From: Oscillospiraceae bacterium
GTDB lineage: Bacteria; Bacillota_A; Clostridia; Oscillospirales; Ruminococcaceae
DNA: 41,816 bases
NCBI GenBank assembly: GCA_017523995.1
Contig: JAFWUX010000139.1
Location: forward strand, 1-41,816
Direction of reading: 5' to 3'
Below are positions 16,123-26,442 of the stretch, one piece after another (within the stretch, counting starts at the first letter, position 1; each line of letters opens with the position of its first letter). Position numbers and translations under genes: made by a program. The notes beneath the pieces are model-generated. The model was not told the DNA's origin, made no database searches, and saw only the letters and a program-made list of their open reading frames with translations.

Positions 16123-16152
16123 AAAAATCCCCATACCAAACGGTACAGGGAT
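16123..16152 (-). terminator. Terminator of tRNA-Arg
   Basis: On the minus strand, AATCCC and GGGATT arms with additional GGTA/TACC pairing lead into TTTTTA. It starts 7 bp after the tRNA 3' end. Confidence 0.8.
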
Positions 16153-16158
16153 TCTGGA

Positions 16159-16232
16159 TACGCCCGGTGCGATTCGAACGCATGACCTTCAGAGTCGGAG
16201 TCTGACGCTCTATCCAGCTGAGCTACGGGCGC
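16159..16232 (-). tRNA. tRNA-Arg (anticodon CCG)
   Basis: On the minus strand it begins GCGCCCG and ends CGGGCGT plus discriminator A, with a G-T first pair. D-arm GCTCAGCTGGATAGAGC, anticodon arm TCAGA-CTCCGAC-TCTGA with anticodon CCG (decodes CGG), T-arm ATGCG-TTCGAAT-CGCAC. CCA is not encoded. Confidence 0.95.
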
Positions 16233-16253
16233 ATCTATACGAGCACATTCCTT

Positions 16254-16282
16254 ATTATACCAGATATCAGAAAAATTTGCAA
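16254..16282 (-). promoter_or_regulatory. Promoter of tRNA-Arg
   Basis: On the minus strand, TTGCAA (16282-16277), 17-bp spacer, TATAAT (16259-16254) preceded by CTGG. Confidence 0.85.
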
Positions 16283-16349
16283 GCCCTTTTTTCAATTTTG
16301 CCCGGGAAAAATCAATTTATCCTGACAACACTTGGAAAGGAGTGAAAAT

Positions 16350-16940
16350 ATGAATACGACTGCTGATAAAAAACGCTCGATTTATGTCGTCGTGACCAGA
16401 ACCGGAACAGGCCCTGCAAAAGCCATCCGGCTGATCTCACGGATGCCGTATTCGCATGTTTCTCTCTCCGGAGACGCCTCACTGCACCAACTTTACAGCT
16501 TTTGCCGGAACTATACCTATGTGCCGCTTCCGGCTTCATTCAACACAGAATTGATCGGCGAGGGGACACTCGGCAAATTCGCTGACATCCCCTGCGAAAT
16601 CTATGAGATTCCGCTGACGGACGAACAGTATTCACATTTTCAGTGCATGATCGACCACTTTATCGCCTGCCGTGAGCTCTATTCCTACAGCCTGATCGGT
16701 CTGCTGCGCGTCAAGCTGCAGATCGAAAGCGAACTGCGCTATAAGTTTGTCTGTTCGCAGTTTGTCGCATATGTGCTCGAGGAATGCGGCGTCCGGCTCG
16801 ATAAACCGCCATGTCTCTGCTCCCCGGATGACCTGCGCTATCTGCCCGATGCAAAGCTCATCTACCGCGGCGAGCTCAACCGCTATTATCAGGAGAAAAA
16901 CGAAGTGCTCTCCTACATGCCGATGGTTTCCGCTGTCTGA
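16350..16940 (+). CDS. Permuted NlpC/P60-like (YiiX-type) hydrolase
   Basis: A 196-residue protein. RMPYSHVSLSGD has the candidate catalytic His36, and KFVCSQFVAYVLEECGV has the candidate catalytic Cys135, with the cysteine after the histidine as in permuted papain-fold (YiiX/YebB) proteins. Those act on amide or ester bonds in peptides or lipids; the substrate here is unknown. No signal peptide is visible, so it is probably cytoplasmic. ATG 16350 follows GGAAAGGAGTG. No clear promoter is seen between it and the divergent tRNA-Arg promoter. Its 3' end overlaps the convergent gene by 28 bp. Confidence 0.7.
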   Translation: MNTTADKKRSIYVVVTRTGTGPAKAIRLISRMPYSHVSLSGDASLHQLYSFCRNYTYVPLPASFNTELIGEGTLGKFADIPCEIYEIPLTDEQYSHFQCMIDHFIACRELYSYSLIGLLRVKLQIESELRYKFVCSQFVAYVLEECGVRLDKPPCLCSPDDLRYLPDAKLIYRGELNRYYQEKNEVLSYMPMVSAV

Positions 16941-17251
16941 TGTGCAGCGTAATCGGATAACTGACAAAGCCGCAGAAGCAGTCTGCCCATTGAGGGCGGC
17001 AGATACCCGGCTGCCTTTGCCGCGCCGGAAAGCTCCGGCTGCCGGAGCTGCAGCTGCCATTCCCCGCCGCCGAGCGTGATTTCCGCCGTATCGGAAGACT
17101 GCTGCTGCGTCACCTGTGCCATGACCGGCGTTCCGCCATAGAGCGTCCGGCGCGTTTGCTGCGCCGTTCTGAGCATGCCGAAGCCGAGTCCCATGACGGA
17201 ACAATATCCCAAAGCCGCAATTGCTGCGGCTTTTTTTATGCGCTTTTTCAT
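16913..17251 (-). CDS. Hypothetical membrane-anchored or secreted protein next to spoIIP
   Basis: A 112-residue protein with a basic N-terminus and hydrophobic stretch (residues 1-26), which looks like a signal peptide or anchor. The rest has no motif I recognise, apart from a short beta-like stretch AEITLGGGEWQLQL. The ribosome site CAGGAGTGA is well placed for ATG 17251, and the gene starts 6 bp after the SpoIIP stop, so they are likely one operon. Its 3' end overlaps the convergent YiiX-like gene. Confidence 0.6.
   Translation of the reverse strand: MKKRIKKAAAIAALGYCSVMGLGFGMLRTAQQTRRTLYGGTPVMAQVTQQQSSDTAEITLGGGEWQLQLRQPELSGAAKAAGYLPPSMGRLLLRLCQLSDYAAHQTAETIGM
17211..17237 (+). terminator. 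Plus-strand terminator inside a minus-strand gene
   Basis: AAAGCCGCA (17211-17219) and TGCGGCTTT (17225-17233) with a 5-nt loop, followed by more T. On the plus strand this is a classical terminator and could end transcripts of the YiiX-like gene. On the minus strand the same bases encode KKAAAIAALG of the hypothetical protein. Confidence 0.65.
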
Positions 17252-17257
17252 ATCAAA

Positions 17258-18397
17258 TCACTCCTGATTCTCTGCAAGCTGCCGGATGGTCTCGCTGAGC
17301 GCCTGCCCGATGAGTTCCCCTGCATACTGCGCTTCTTCCAGTGTATTGCCCTGCGAGCCGACCTCGATCAGCAGGCTGCCCGTTGTCATGTCCTGATTGT
17401 ATTTGCGGTAATCGAACAGAATCGGGCGCGTCAAACCGCTGAACATGGTCTCGGCTGTCTGCTGCAGCCTGCACGCAAAATGGAAATTCTCGCGGTAATC
17501 CGGCATATTCATGGTGCCGTCATCGCAGCCGGAGATAATCATGATCTGCGCGGACTGTCTGCCGTTGATTTCCGCGACCGGCGCAATCACCGTGCTGCCG
17601 TCCGCAATCGCATCGCGGTGGATATCCAGCGCAATGCAGACGCTCGGATATTCTTCGAGCACGGCGCGGACGGTCTCGGCGCTGTTGTTGTAGCTGCCCG
17701 TCCAGACGGGGAAATCGTGCAGCTCCTTCGCATGAATCACGCCGATGCCTGCGGCGGCGAGCTGTTCCGCAATCGCATCCCCGACCATGACCATATTTTT
17801 ATCCGGCTCCGTTGTCCGGAAGTTGAAGCTCTCGTCATAGTTTCCGGTTTTCGGCGAGACAAAGCTTTCGGTTGTGTGGGTGTGATAGATCAGCACCATC
17901 GGCGTGCCGTCGAGTTTTAAGTCAAGCTGCGGCTGAATCTGACTTTCCGCGAGCAGATCGGCATTGTTCCAGAAGGTTGTGTTCCGGACCTGTCCGCCGT
18001 TCGGGAGCGTGAGGAACAGATCGCCGGACTGCTGCCCGAAATGCCGGTCAACAATCTCGCCGCCGTTTCCGCTCTGCGTCTGCTGATAGAGCCGCGCATG
18101 CCACATCGCCTTTGAGCCCTCAGATTCGCGGTTGATAATCAGCGGATTCTCCGCGGGCGGCTCTGCCGGTGCCAGTGCGGCGGGCTGCGTGACGGTGCCT
18201 GTCTCAACAGACGGGGCAGGTTCAGGCTCCGGCGGGGCGGTGGTCTCCGGCTGCGGCTCAGGGGGTAGATCAGCGGCAGCAGCGCAGGATGCAGCACCGA
18301 TCTCAATAGATTCGAGCGCAGGCATCAGGCGCCAGCCGCAGAGCATGACGCAGCCGGTTGCGCAGAGCAGCGAAATTCGTTTGAATTGTTCGTTCAT
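17258..18397 (-). CDS. spoIIP: Stage II sporulation protein P (SpoIIP) family
   Basis: A 379-residue protein. A short hydrophobic N-terminal segment (about 7-22) is followed by a Pro/Glu/Ala-rich linker (about 42-88) and the SpoIIP hydrolase domain. Visible hallmarks are VLIYHTHTTESF (168-179), NMVMVGDAIAEQLAAAGIGV (201-220), NNSAETVRAV, CIALDIHRD (254-262) and LLIEVGSQGNTLEEA near the end. In Bacillus, SpoIIP is a peptidoglycan amidase/endopeptidase that works with SpoIID and SpoIIM in engulfment. The start at 18397 has AAAGGAGATG in front. Together with the Spo0A-like relic it suggests sporulation ability or its recent loss. First gene of a two-gene operon. Confidence 0.9.
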   Translation of the reverse strand: MNEQFKRISLLCATGCVMLCGWRLMPALESIEIGAASCAAAADLPPEPQPETTAPPEPEPAPSVETGTVTQPAALAPAEPPAENPLIINRESEGSKAMWHARLYQQTQSGNGGEIVDRHFGQQSGDLFLTLPNGGQVRNTTFWNNADLLAESQIQPQLDLKLDGTPMVLIYHTHTTESFVSPKTGNYDESFNFRTTEPDKNMVMVGDAIAEQLAAAGIGVIHAKELHDFPVWTGSYNNSAETVRAVLEEYPSVCIALDIHRDAIADGSTVIAPVAEINGRQSAQIMIISGCDDGTMNMPDYRENFHFACRLQQTAETMFSGLTRPILFDYRKYNQDMTTGSLLIEVGSQGNTLEEAQYAGELIGQALSETIRQLAENQE

Positions 18398-18416
18398 CGG
18401 AACATCTCCTTTTTTA

Positions 18417-18459
18417 TTGATGTCCCAACTATCTCTTGAAGATTTAATTGGAACATCAA
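18417..18459 (-). promoter_or_regulatory. Dyad at the 5' end of the spoIIP leader
   Basis: TTGATGTCCCAACT (18417-18430) and AATTGGAACATCAA (18446-18459) are inverted repeats with 12 of 14 matches. In the minus-strand RNA the two mismatches are G-U pairs, giving a continuous 14-bp stem. It begins near the predicted start site and ends just before the ribosome site, so it may be an operator or a 5' RNA hairpin. Confidence 0.65.
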
Positions 18460-18460
18460 T

Positions 18461-18489
18461 ATTATACACATTCTGCTAATGCTTATGCA
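18461..18489 (-). promoter_or_regulatory. Possible promoter of spoIIP
   Basis: On the minus strand, TATAAT (18466-18461) preceded by TGTG. The -35 position is a poor match (TGCATA). A sporulation sigma factor could be used instead; the sequence does not decide. Confidence 0.45.
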
Positions 18490-18740
18490 GAGGCGGATTT
18501 GAATATGCAAGAGGGGAAAAATCCGTCTTTCCGGATCATTGCCGCAATATAGATAATATACTTAATTATGTCAGTTTCAACAGTCAAAAGAATAACTATT
18601 TTTATCCCCGGATTCTGCCCCTTTTTCAGCCGTTTCAATTCATTAAATATATAGCAAAATCCGCCTGAGAGCGGTTTATCAACAATCTGCGGCGAGGGGA
18701 CATGGCTTTTGTGTAATTCTCCAATGATTCTGAGTTTTGC

Positions 18741-18769
18741 TTGAAATTATCTCTCCAATATGCTATAAT
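18741..18769 (+). promoter_or_regulatory. Promoter of dnaA
   Basis: TTGAAA (18741-18746), 17-bp spacer, TATAAT (18764-18769) preceded by TATGC. A TTATCAACA nonamer, one base off the DnaA box consensus, lies at 18676-18684 upstream and may allow autoregulation. The rest of 18490-18740 is AT-rich and shows no gene. Confidence 0.85.
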
Positions 18770-18867
18770 ATATCGTGTATAAGACTGCACGAATCCCCAT
18801 CAGATCAAAGAAAAAAGCACGTGCAGATCTGTAATCTCATTTAACAGAAAAGGATGTGAATGGACTC

Positions 18868-20223
18868 GTGAATTCCTTTGAAGAAGTGTTTGAAGCCGTT
18901 AAGGAATATTGCACGAAGGACGGCAAAGTCGGTGATATTGCAAAGAATCTCTGGCTGGATACGCTGAAACCTGCGCGTCTGGAGGGAACAGACGCTGTTT
19001 TTTATTGCTCGTCTGATTTTCAGCGTTCCGTCGTCACAAATAACTATGCCCATTTGCTGCAGGAAGGCTTCGAGCAGATCCTCGGATTTCCGGTCAGCCT
19101 GCGTCTCATTGTACAGGAGACAGATGATGCAGCCGATGCTGCGGAACAGGACCGCCAGACCGGTGAGGCACTCGAGAAAACCGCAAAGGACGGCGAATAT
19201 GCCTACACCTTTGATACATTCATTGTCGGCGGCTCCAACCAGTTTGCCTATGCAGCCTGCACCAGCATTGCCCGCGGTGACGGCAACGGCAACACCTATA
19301 ACCCGCTCTTTATCTACGGCCCTTCCGGTCTCGGCAAAACACATCTGCTCACGGCAATTTCGCACGAGATGCGAAAGCGCAACCCTGAGCTGAAGATTAT
19401 CTATGTCACGGGCGAAACATTCACAAATGAACTGATCGAAGCGATCGGCAAAAAGGATACCTCTCAGTTCCACGAAAAATACCGCAGCGCAGATGTCCTG
19501 CTCGTCGATGATATCCATTTCATCAGCGGCAAGGACAGCACACAGGAGGAGTTCTTCCATACCTTCAACATCCTGCACGCTGCCGGCAAGCAGATCGTTC
19601 TGACCTCTGACCGCCCGCCGAAGGATATCAAGATCCTCGAGGACCGCATCCGGACACGCTTTGAATCCGGTCTGATCACCGATATCTCAATGCCGGATTT
19701 TGAGACCAGAGTCGCAATCATCCGCCGCAAGGCAGAGCTGCTCGATCTCAACATTCCGGATGATGTCGCGGAATTCATCGCAAACCGCCTCAAGACCAAT
19801 ATCCGTCAGCTCGAGGGCGCCGTCAAGCGTCTCAAGGCGCTCAAGAGCCTTGCAGATTCCGCGCCTTCGCTTTCGATGGCACAGAGCGTCATCCGCGATA
19901 TCCTGACCGACGAACAGCCGACACCGGTCACCGTTGAGAATATCATTCAGGAGGTCTCGAACCTCTACGGCGTCACCGCAGACGATATCCGCTCCAAGAA
20001 GCGTTCGCAGCAGATCTCCAACGCGAGAAAGGTCGCGATCTATCTGGTACACGATATCACGCAGATGACACTTGCCGCAATCGGCGAGGAATTCGGCAAC
20101 CGCGATCACTCCACAATTGTCTATGCGGTCAAGTATGTCGAGAAGAATATGAAGAAGGATACGAACCTGCGTGATGCGATCGAGAGCATCACAAAGACCA
20201 TTCGTGACGGTTCCGGAAAATAA
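18868..20223 (+). CDS. dnaA: Chromosomal replication initiator protein DnaA
   Basis: A 451-residue initiator ATPase, normal length. Domain I is at the N-terminus (NSFEEVFEAVKEYC). The AAA+ core has Walker A YGPSGLGKTH, Walker B LLVDDIHFISGK and sensor/arginine-finger region ILEDRIRTRFESGL. Domain IV ends with GEEFGNRDHSTIVYAVKYVE, the DnaA-box-binding signature. I prefer the GTG at 18868 (MNSFEEVF) because family members begin like this; the GTG at 18856 in the same frame is only two bases from the AAAAGGA site and would add four residues. It melts oriC and loads the replication machinery; the candidate origin is just downstream. Confidence 0.97.
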   Translation: MNSFEEVFEAVKEYCTKDGKVGDIAKNLWLDTLKPARLEGTDAVFYCSSDFQRSVVTNNYAHLLQEGFEQILGFPVSLRLIVQETDDAADAAEQDRQTGEALEKTAKDGEYAYTFDTFIVGGSNQFAYAACTSIARGDGNGNTYNPLFIYGPSGLGKTHLLTAISHEMRKRNPELKIIYVTGETFTNELIEAIGKKDTSQFHEKYRSADVLLVDDIHFISGKDSTQEEFFHTFNILHAAGKQIVLTSDRPPKDIKILEDRIRTRFESGLITDISMPDFETRVAIIRRKAELLDLNIPDDVAEFIANRLKTNIRQLEGAVKRLKALKSLADSAPSLSMAQSVIRDILTDEQPTPVTVENIIQEVSNLYGVTADDIRSKKRSQQISNARKVAIYLVHDITQMTLAAIGEEFGNRDHSTIVYAVKYVEKNMKKDTNLRDAIESITKTIRDGSGK

Positions 20224-20783
20224 TTCTATCCGTTTTTCCACTTGTTTGTGCAAGTGTCCGAAACCTTCAGAATTTGTCGGATTTCAAAAAAATCAACGCG
20301 CCGGAAAATTTACAGAATGGTTGCAGGGAGCATATGTTTCTTTTTTCTCGTTTTCAACAGATGTTGAAAACTACGTTAAAAAGTGATCCCGCATTTGCGC
20401 TGTTTTTTCATTTTTCTGTGGTCAGATTGTGGAAAACCGGCTGATATACTCCGAGTATTCACAGTTTCAACTAAGTTTTCAACAAATTTTCAATCTGATT
20501 CCACTTTTTTCACCGTAACCGTTTTGTCATAAATCGAATTCCACTTTCTCACAATCTTTCAAATTCCGCAGGTGGAAAAATCTGCCGGAACAGAAAGAAG
20601 CGGTTTCGGTGCAGCCACGCGGAATTATCATCACCCCGTTTCCGTTTTGCACTTTTCAACCGTCTCTAATACTCCTTCTATTTAATACCTATTATGTGAA
20701 GATGAATATGCGCAGCTGATTCTCAACCTGTGAAATGCAGAATGTGGAAACCGCTGACGCATCAACGAAAGGGAATGCTGCAT
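20224..20783. other. Candidate replication origin (dnaA-dnaN spacer)
   Basis: No credible gene in 560 bp. Nonamers close to the DnaA box (TTATCCACA) are dense: TTTTCAACA at 20351-20359 and, inverted two bases away, at 20362-20370; TTTTCCACA inverted at 20428-20436; TTTTCAACA at 20476-20484; TTTTCCACC inverted at 20571-20579; TTTTCAACC at 20653-20661; GTTTCCACA inverted at 20743-20751; TTTTCCACT at 20234-20242. An AT-rich stretch at about 20665-20700 could be the unwinding element. The position next to dnaA is typical for oriC in Firmicutes. It also holds the dnaN leader; no clear dnaN promoter was found. Confidence 0.7.
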
Positions 20784-21893
20784 ATGAAATACACCTGTCA
20801 GAAATCGGATCTCTGTGAGGTCCTGCCGAATGTTGCAAAGGCAGCCAGCGCCAAAACCCCGATGGAAGCCCTCAGTGCAATCTGCCTGAGAGCCGCAGGA
20901 CAGGAGCTGGAGCTGACCGGCTACGATCTCGAGCTTGGCATCCGGACACAGATTCCGGCAGCCGTCGAGGAAGAAGGTGTTGTCCTGACCGACAGCCGCC
21001 TGTTCTCGGAGCTTGTCCGCAGAATGCCGGAGGGCGTCCTGCAGATTGACATCGACGATCATCTCAAAATCACAATCACCGGCGGCGGCACATCCTGCCA
21101 GCTCCCCGGCATGCGCGCAGATGAATATCCGGATCTCCCTGACATTGAACAGGAACAGGGTGCGGTCATTCCGCAGAGCCTGCTGAAAAATATGATCGAC
21201 CAGACCATCTATGCCGTCTCGCTCGATGAAACCAAACCGATCTTTACCGGTGAGCTCATCGAAATGGCAGATGATGCGCTGAATATTGTCGCGCTCGATA
21301 ACTATCGCATGGCGCTCCGTACAGAGCCGCTGCCCGGTCAGGAGCCGATGAAGTTTGTTGTGCCGGCAAAGGCGCTCCGTGAGATTGAGCATCTGCTCGG
21401 CGATGACGAAAAGAACGAAAATCCGTGCAAAATCCGTCTCGATCAGCATCACGCGATGTTTGAGGTCGGGCGCTATATCGTTTACACCAGACTGCTTGCA
21501 GGCGATTTCATCAACTACCGCCGCAGCATTCCGGAGAATGCGAAGACCGAGGTCACGCTCAGCCGCCGCGAGCTGATGGACAGCCTGGAGCGCTGCGGTC
21601 TGCTGATCTCCGAGAAAAACAAGACCGCTGTCCGGTTCCAGTTTGAGGAGGACAAAGTTCTCATCAGCTGCCAGAATGTTGTCGGCAGCGTTGATGACCA
21701 GCTCCCCTGCGATATGACCGGCGAGAAAATGGTCATCGGCTTCAACAACCGTTATCTGCTCGATGCCGTCCGTGCCGTGCAGAGCGACCGCGTCCGACTG
21801 TTCCTGACCGCTGCCGACCGTGCAGTCAAGGTTATGGAGGCAGACGGCGACGGCTCTGTCGCAATCATCATGCCGGTTCAGGTCCGCAGATAA
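20784..21893 (+). CDS. dnaN: DNA polymerase III beta subunit (sliding clamp)
   Basis: A 369-residue clamp protein built of three repeated domains, the usual length. Typical sequences are [21 protein letters not shown] at the N-terminus, GYDLELGI around 55, [13 protein letters not shown] near 112 and the C-terminal IIMPVQVR, which resembles the usual IMPMR end. It encircles DNA and holds the replicative polymerase. ATG 20784 is chosen over the ATG at 20775 because GAAAGGGA is then about ten bases away. It is followed by the S4-domain gene at 20 bp. Confidence 0.97.
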   Translation: MKYTCQKSDLCEVLPNVAKAASAKTPMEALSAICLRAAGQELELTGYDLELGIRTQIPAAVEEEGVVLTDSRLFSELVRRMPEGVLQIDIDDHLKITITGGGTSCQLPGMRADEYPDLPDIEQEQGAVIPQSLLKNMIDQTIYAVSLDETKPIFTGELIEMADDALNIVALDNYRMALRTEPLPGQEPMKFVVPAKALREIEHLLGDDEKNENPCKIRLDQHHAMFEVGRYIVYTRLLAGDFINYRRSIPENAKTEVTLSRRELMDSLERCGLLISEKNKTAVRFQFEEDKVLISCQNVVGSVDDQLPCDMTGEKMVIGFNNRYLLDAVRAVQSDRVRLFLTAADRAVKVMEADGDGSVAIIMPVQVRR

Positions 21894-21913
21894 TCAACTT
21901 TCGGGAGAATGCT

Positions 21914-22144
21914 ATGGAAACCATCCGTGTTACGATCAAAACGCCGTTCATCAAGCTGGATCAGCTCATGAAGCTCTCCGGTCTGACGGATACCGGCGGA
22001 CTTGCAAAGGAGATCATTCAGGACGGGGCTGTCAAGGTCAACGGCGAGGTCTGCACCATGCGCGGCAAGAAAATCCGCAACGGTGACAGCATCACCGTCG
22101 AAGGCTATGAGGTCATCGTTTCTGCTCCGACAGAAGAAACTTAA
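21914..22144 (+). CDS. S4-domain RNA-binding protein (YaaA/RlbA type)
   Basis: A 76-residue protein made almost entirely of one S4 domain: [20 protein letters not shown], then AVKVNGEV and [11 protein letters not shown]. It matches the small S4 protein conserved between dnaN and recF in Firmicutes, thought to bind RNA or ribosomes. A weak site (CGGGAGA) precedes ATG 21914. Its stop codon is directly followed by the ATG of recF, with no gap. Confidence 0.93.
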   Translation: METIRVTIKTPFIKLDQLMKLSGLTDTGGLAKEIIQDGAVKVNGEVCTMRGKKIRNGDSITVEGYEVIVSAPTEET

Positions 22145-23278
22145 ATGCGTGTATTATCACTGAAAGCGGACGGATTCCGCAATCTGGACGGCGTCGCGCT
22201 GACACCGCATCCGGAGCGGAATCTGATCTTCGGCAACAATGCGCAGGGCAAGACCAATCTGCTGGAAGCGATCTGGACCTGCACAGGCTGCCGGAGCTTT
22301 CGCGGCGCGAAGGAACGGGATTTCATCCAGCTCAAGGCACAGGCGATGCATCTGACGATGACATTCGAGAACAGCCGCAGAGTGCAGGAGATCCAGATTC
22401 ACATGGCGCGCGGCGACGGAAAACAGAAGAAAATTCTGCTCAATCATGTGCCGCTCAAGGGCGGCGGCGGATTGTTCTCGCAGTTTCAGTGTGTGATCTT
22501 TTCACCGGATGACCGCGAGCTGATCCGCTCCGGACCGGAAAAGCGGCGCAGCTTCATGGATTTGTGCGGTTCGCAGATCACCCCCGCCATGCTCGGATGC
22601 ATCCGGCGGTTCGATCAGCTCACCGCACAGCGCAATGCAGTTTTGAAGCAGATTCAGTTCGGCGGCGCGTCAAAGCGCGATCTTTCGGACTGGGATCTGC
22701 AGCTTGCCGCGCACGGCAGTCTGCTGACATGCCTGCGGTATGCGTATATCAAAAAGCTCGCGGCAGTCTGCGAGCAGCTTTACGGCACCATCACGGACGG
22801 CAGAGAAAAGCTCTCCGTCAAATACCGTTCCAATCTGTTCCGGAACTCTGAGATTCCGGAAAAGCCGACGCAGGAGATGCAGGAATATTACTACGAGCAG
22901 CTCAGAAAATCTGCGGATGATGACATCCGGCTCGGGTTTACTGCGAAGGGCGCCGGCAGAGATGATTTTTCCTGCAAAATCGGCGGACTCTCCGTGCGGG
23001 AGTTCGGTTCGCAGGGACAGCAGAAAAGTACCGCTCTGGTGCTGAAGCTTGCACAGGCGGCGGTTTTCTACGATCAAAAGGACGAAACACCGGTGATTCT
23101 GCTCGATGACGTCATGGGAGAGCTCGACCCGCAGCGGCAGAAGCTCGTCTATGATATTGTCGGGGATATGCAGATTTTTCTGACTACGCCGCAGCCGGAG
23201 GCCGTCGGGCATTTCGGCGAGGGCGCGGTATTCTGCATGGAAAACGGGCGCCTGACCGATCAGGCGGCTCCGGAATAA
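22145..23278 (+). CDS. recF: DNA replication/repair ATPase RecF
   Basis: A 377-residue SMC-like ATPase. Walker A FGNNAQGKTN (residues 29-38), the RecF-typical CQCV-like QFQCVIFSPDDRELIRSGP near 113-131, the ABC-type signature FGSQGQQKSTALVLKLAQA near 295-313 and Walker B VILLDDVMGELDP near 316-328 are intact. RecF helps load RecA at gaps. The ATG follows the previous stop at once, so translation is coupled to the S4 gene. Confidence 0.97.
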   Translation: MRVLSLKADGFRNLDGVALTPHPERNLIFGNNAQGKTNLLEAIWTCTGCRSFRGAKERDFIQLKAQAMHLTMTFENSRRVQEIQIHMARGDGKQKKILLNHVPLKGGGGLFSQFQCVIFSPDDRELIRSGPEKRRSFMDLCGSQITPAMLGCIRRFDQLTAQRNAVLKQIQFGGASKRDLSDWDLQLAAHGSLLTCLRYAYIKKLAAVCEQLYGTITDGREKLSVKYRSNLFRNSEIPEKPTQEMQEYYYEQLRKSADDDIRLGFTAKGAGRDDFSCKIGGLSVREFGSQGQQKSTALVLKLAQAAVFYDQKDETPVILLDDVMGELDPQRQKLVYDIVGDMQIFLTTPQPEAVGHFGEGAVFCMENGRLTDQAAPE

Positions 23279-23289
23279 GGAGAGCAGCG

Positions 23290-23544
23290 ATGTATATTCA
23301 TCTCGGCGAACAGATATCAATCAACGATACCACAGTGATCGGCGTGTTTGATATGGAAAATACAACGATCGGTCCGGATACGCGCGCGTATCTGAGCCGG
23401 CTCGAAAAAGAGGGCAAAGCCGTCAATGTTTCGGCGGAGATGCCCAAAAGCTTTGTTGTCTGCATTGAAAACGGCGAGGAGGTTGCCTATATTTCCTCGA
23501 TTTCCGTTTCAACTCTGCGCAAGCGCGCACTGACAATGTTTTAA
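23290..23544 (+). CDS. remB: RemB-like (DUF370) regulatory protein
   Basis: An 84-residue protein starting MYIHLGEQISIND and carrying the DUF370 pattern VIGVFDMENTT and AYISSISVSTLRKRA. In Bacillus subtilis remB (yaaB) lies at the same place between recF and gyrB; it is linked to control of biofilm-matrix genes, and the related RemA is a DNA-binding regulator. AAGGAGAG precedes ATG 23290. Annotation is by family and by conserved neighbourhood. Confidence 0.9.
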   Translation: MYIHLGEQISINDTTVIGVFDMENTTIGPDTRAYLSRLEKEGKAVNVSAEMPKSFVVCIENGEEVAYISSISVSTLRKRALTMF

Positions 23545-25542
<1,998 letters not shown>

Positions 25543-25557
25543 TCCGAAAGGGATTCT

Positions 25558-26442
25558 ATGGAGAAAGAAGAAAAGCTCCTCTCCGTGCAGTGCAAGCTGA
25601 ATGACGGGGATTTTGAAGACGTCTTCCGCGTCTACAATGAGACGGAGAAAACGAGTGATAAGCGCATCGGGCTGATCACCTGCGGCGCACTGATCGCGGT
25701 CTGCATTTTCATCACGATCATCACAAAGAACATCACATTCCTGTTTTACGCCGCAGGCTGCCTGATCATCGGCATTTCCTATTACGCCGTGCCGGTCAAC
25801 AAAAAGTTCATCGCTGCCAATAAGCTGCAGTTCGGTGAATGGCGTGAGATCACATTTTATCCGCATGCGCTGACAACGATGGAAATCTTTGACAAAAACG
25901 AAGCTGCGGAAATGGATGAGGACGAAATCGAGGAGGCAACAACCTCGTTTTCCACAAGCAGCCTCACCGCTTATGAGAATGCCCGCGGTTTTCTCTTTGC
26001 AGAGAGCAAGATCGTCAATCAGTTTGTCTATGTGCCGAAGCGTGAGCTTTCGCGGCAGGCAATTGCGGCGATTCAGGACTTTGCACAGAACAACTGCTCC
26101 GGCGGCTATCAGCTCCTTGAGGGCAAATCCATGCTCGAAGATGAGGATGCTCCCCTGCCGGAACAGGAGGATGACGATACCTCGCTGACCTCGAATATCT
26201 GCGATCAGTATTACGGCGCGAAGAAGCTGCGTCTCTACAATGCAGAAGGACACCGCATCGAGCTGGATGAAGAAGATGCGGACGAAGCAGAGGCGCTCGG
26301 GGAACTCGACGCAGACGAAGATGCCGCGCTCGAGGAGGAGCACACCGAATACATGGATGTGCCGGAGCTCGATGTCGAGGAGGAGTTCGGCCGCATCATT
26401 GCGGAGGATGACGGAGAAGCGGAGGATCAGGCGGATGAATAA
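25558..26442 (+). CDS. YcxB-like membrane protein with long acidic tail
   Basis: A 294-residue protein. The N-terminal soluble part (1-39) is followed by two adjacent hydrophobic helices (about 40-57 and 62-82) and a cytoplasmic domain with the YcxB-like region KFIAANKLQFGEWREITFYP, ending FVYVPKRELSRQA. The last 90 residues are very rich in Asp and Glu. It begins 15 bp after gyrB with GAAAGGGA as ribosome site. Function is unknown. The next gene has the same build, so the two look like diverged paralogues. Confidence 0.75.
   Translation: MEKEEKLLSVQCKLNDGDFEDVFRVYNETEKTSDKRIGLITCGALIAVCIFITIITKNITFLFYAAGCLIIGISYYAVPVNKKFIAANKLQFGEWREITFYPHALTTMEIFDKNEAAEMDEDEIEEATTSFSTSSLTAYENARGFLFAESKIVNQFVYVPKRELSRQAIAAIQDFAQNNCSGGYQLLEGKSMLEDEDAPLPEQEDDDTSLTSNICDQYYGAKKLRLYNAEGHRIELDEEDADEAEALGELDADEDAALEEEHTEYMDVPELDVEEEFGRIIAEDDGEAEDQADE

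Noticed and set aside
10889..16232. Prophage or integrative element at the tRNA genes
   Set aside because: No integrase, phage or conjugation gene lies between the tRNA loci, and the genes there look chromosomal.
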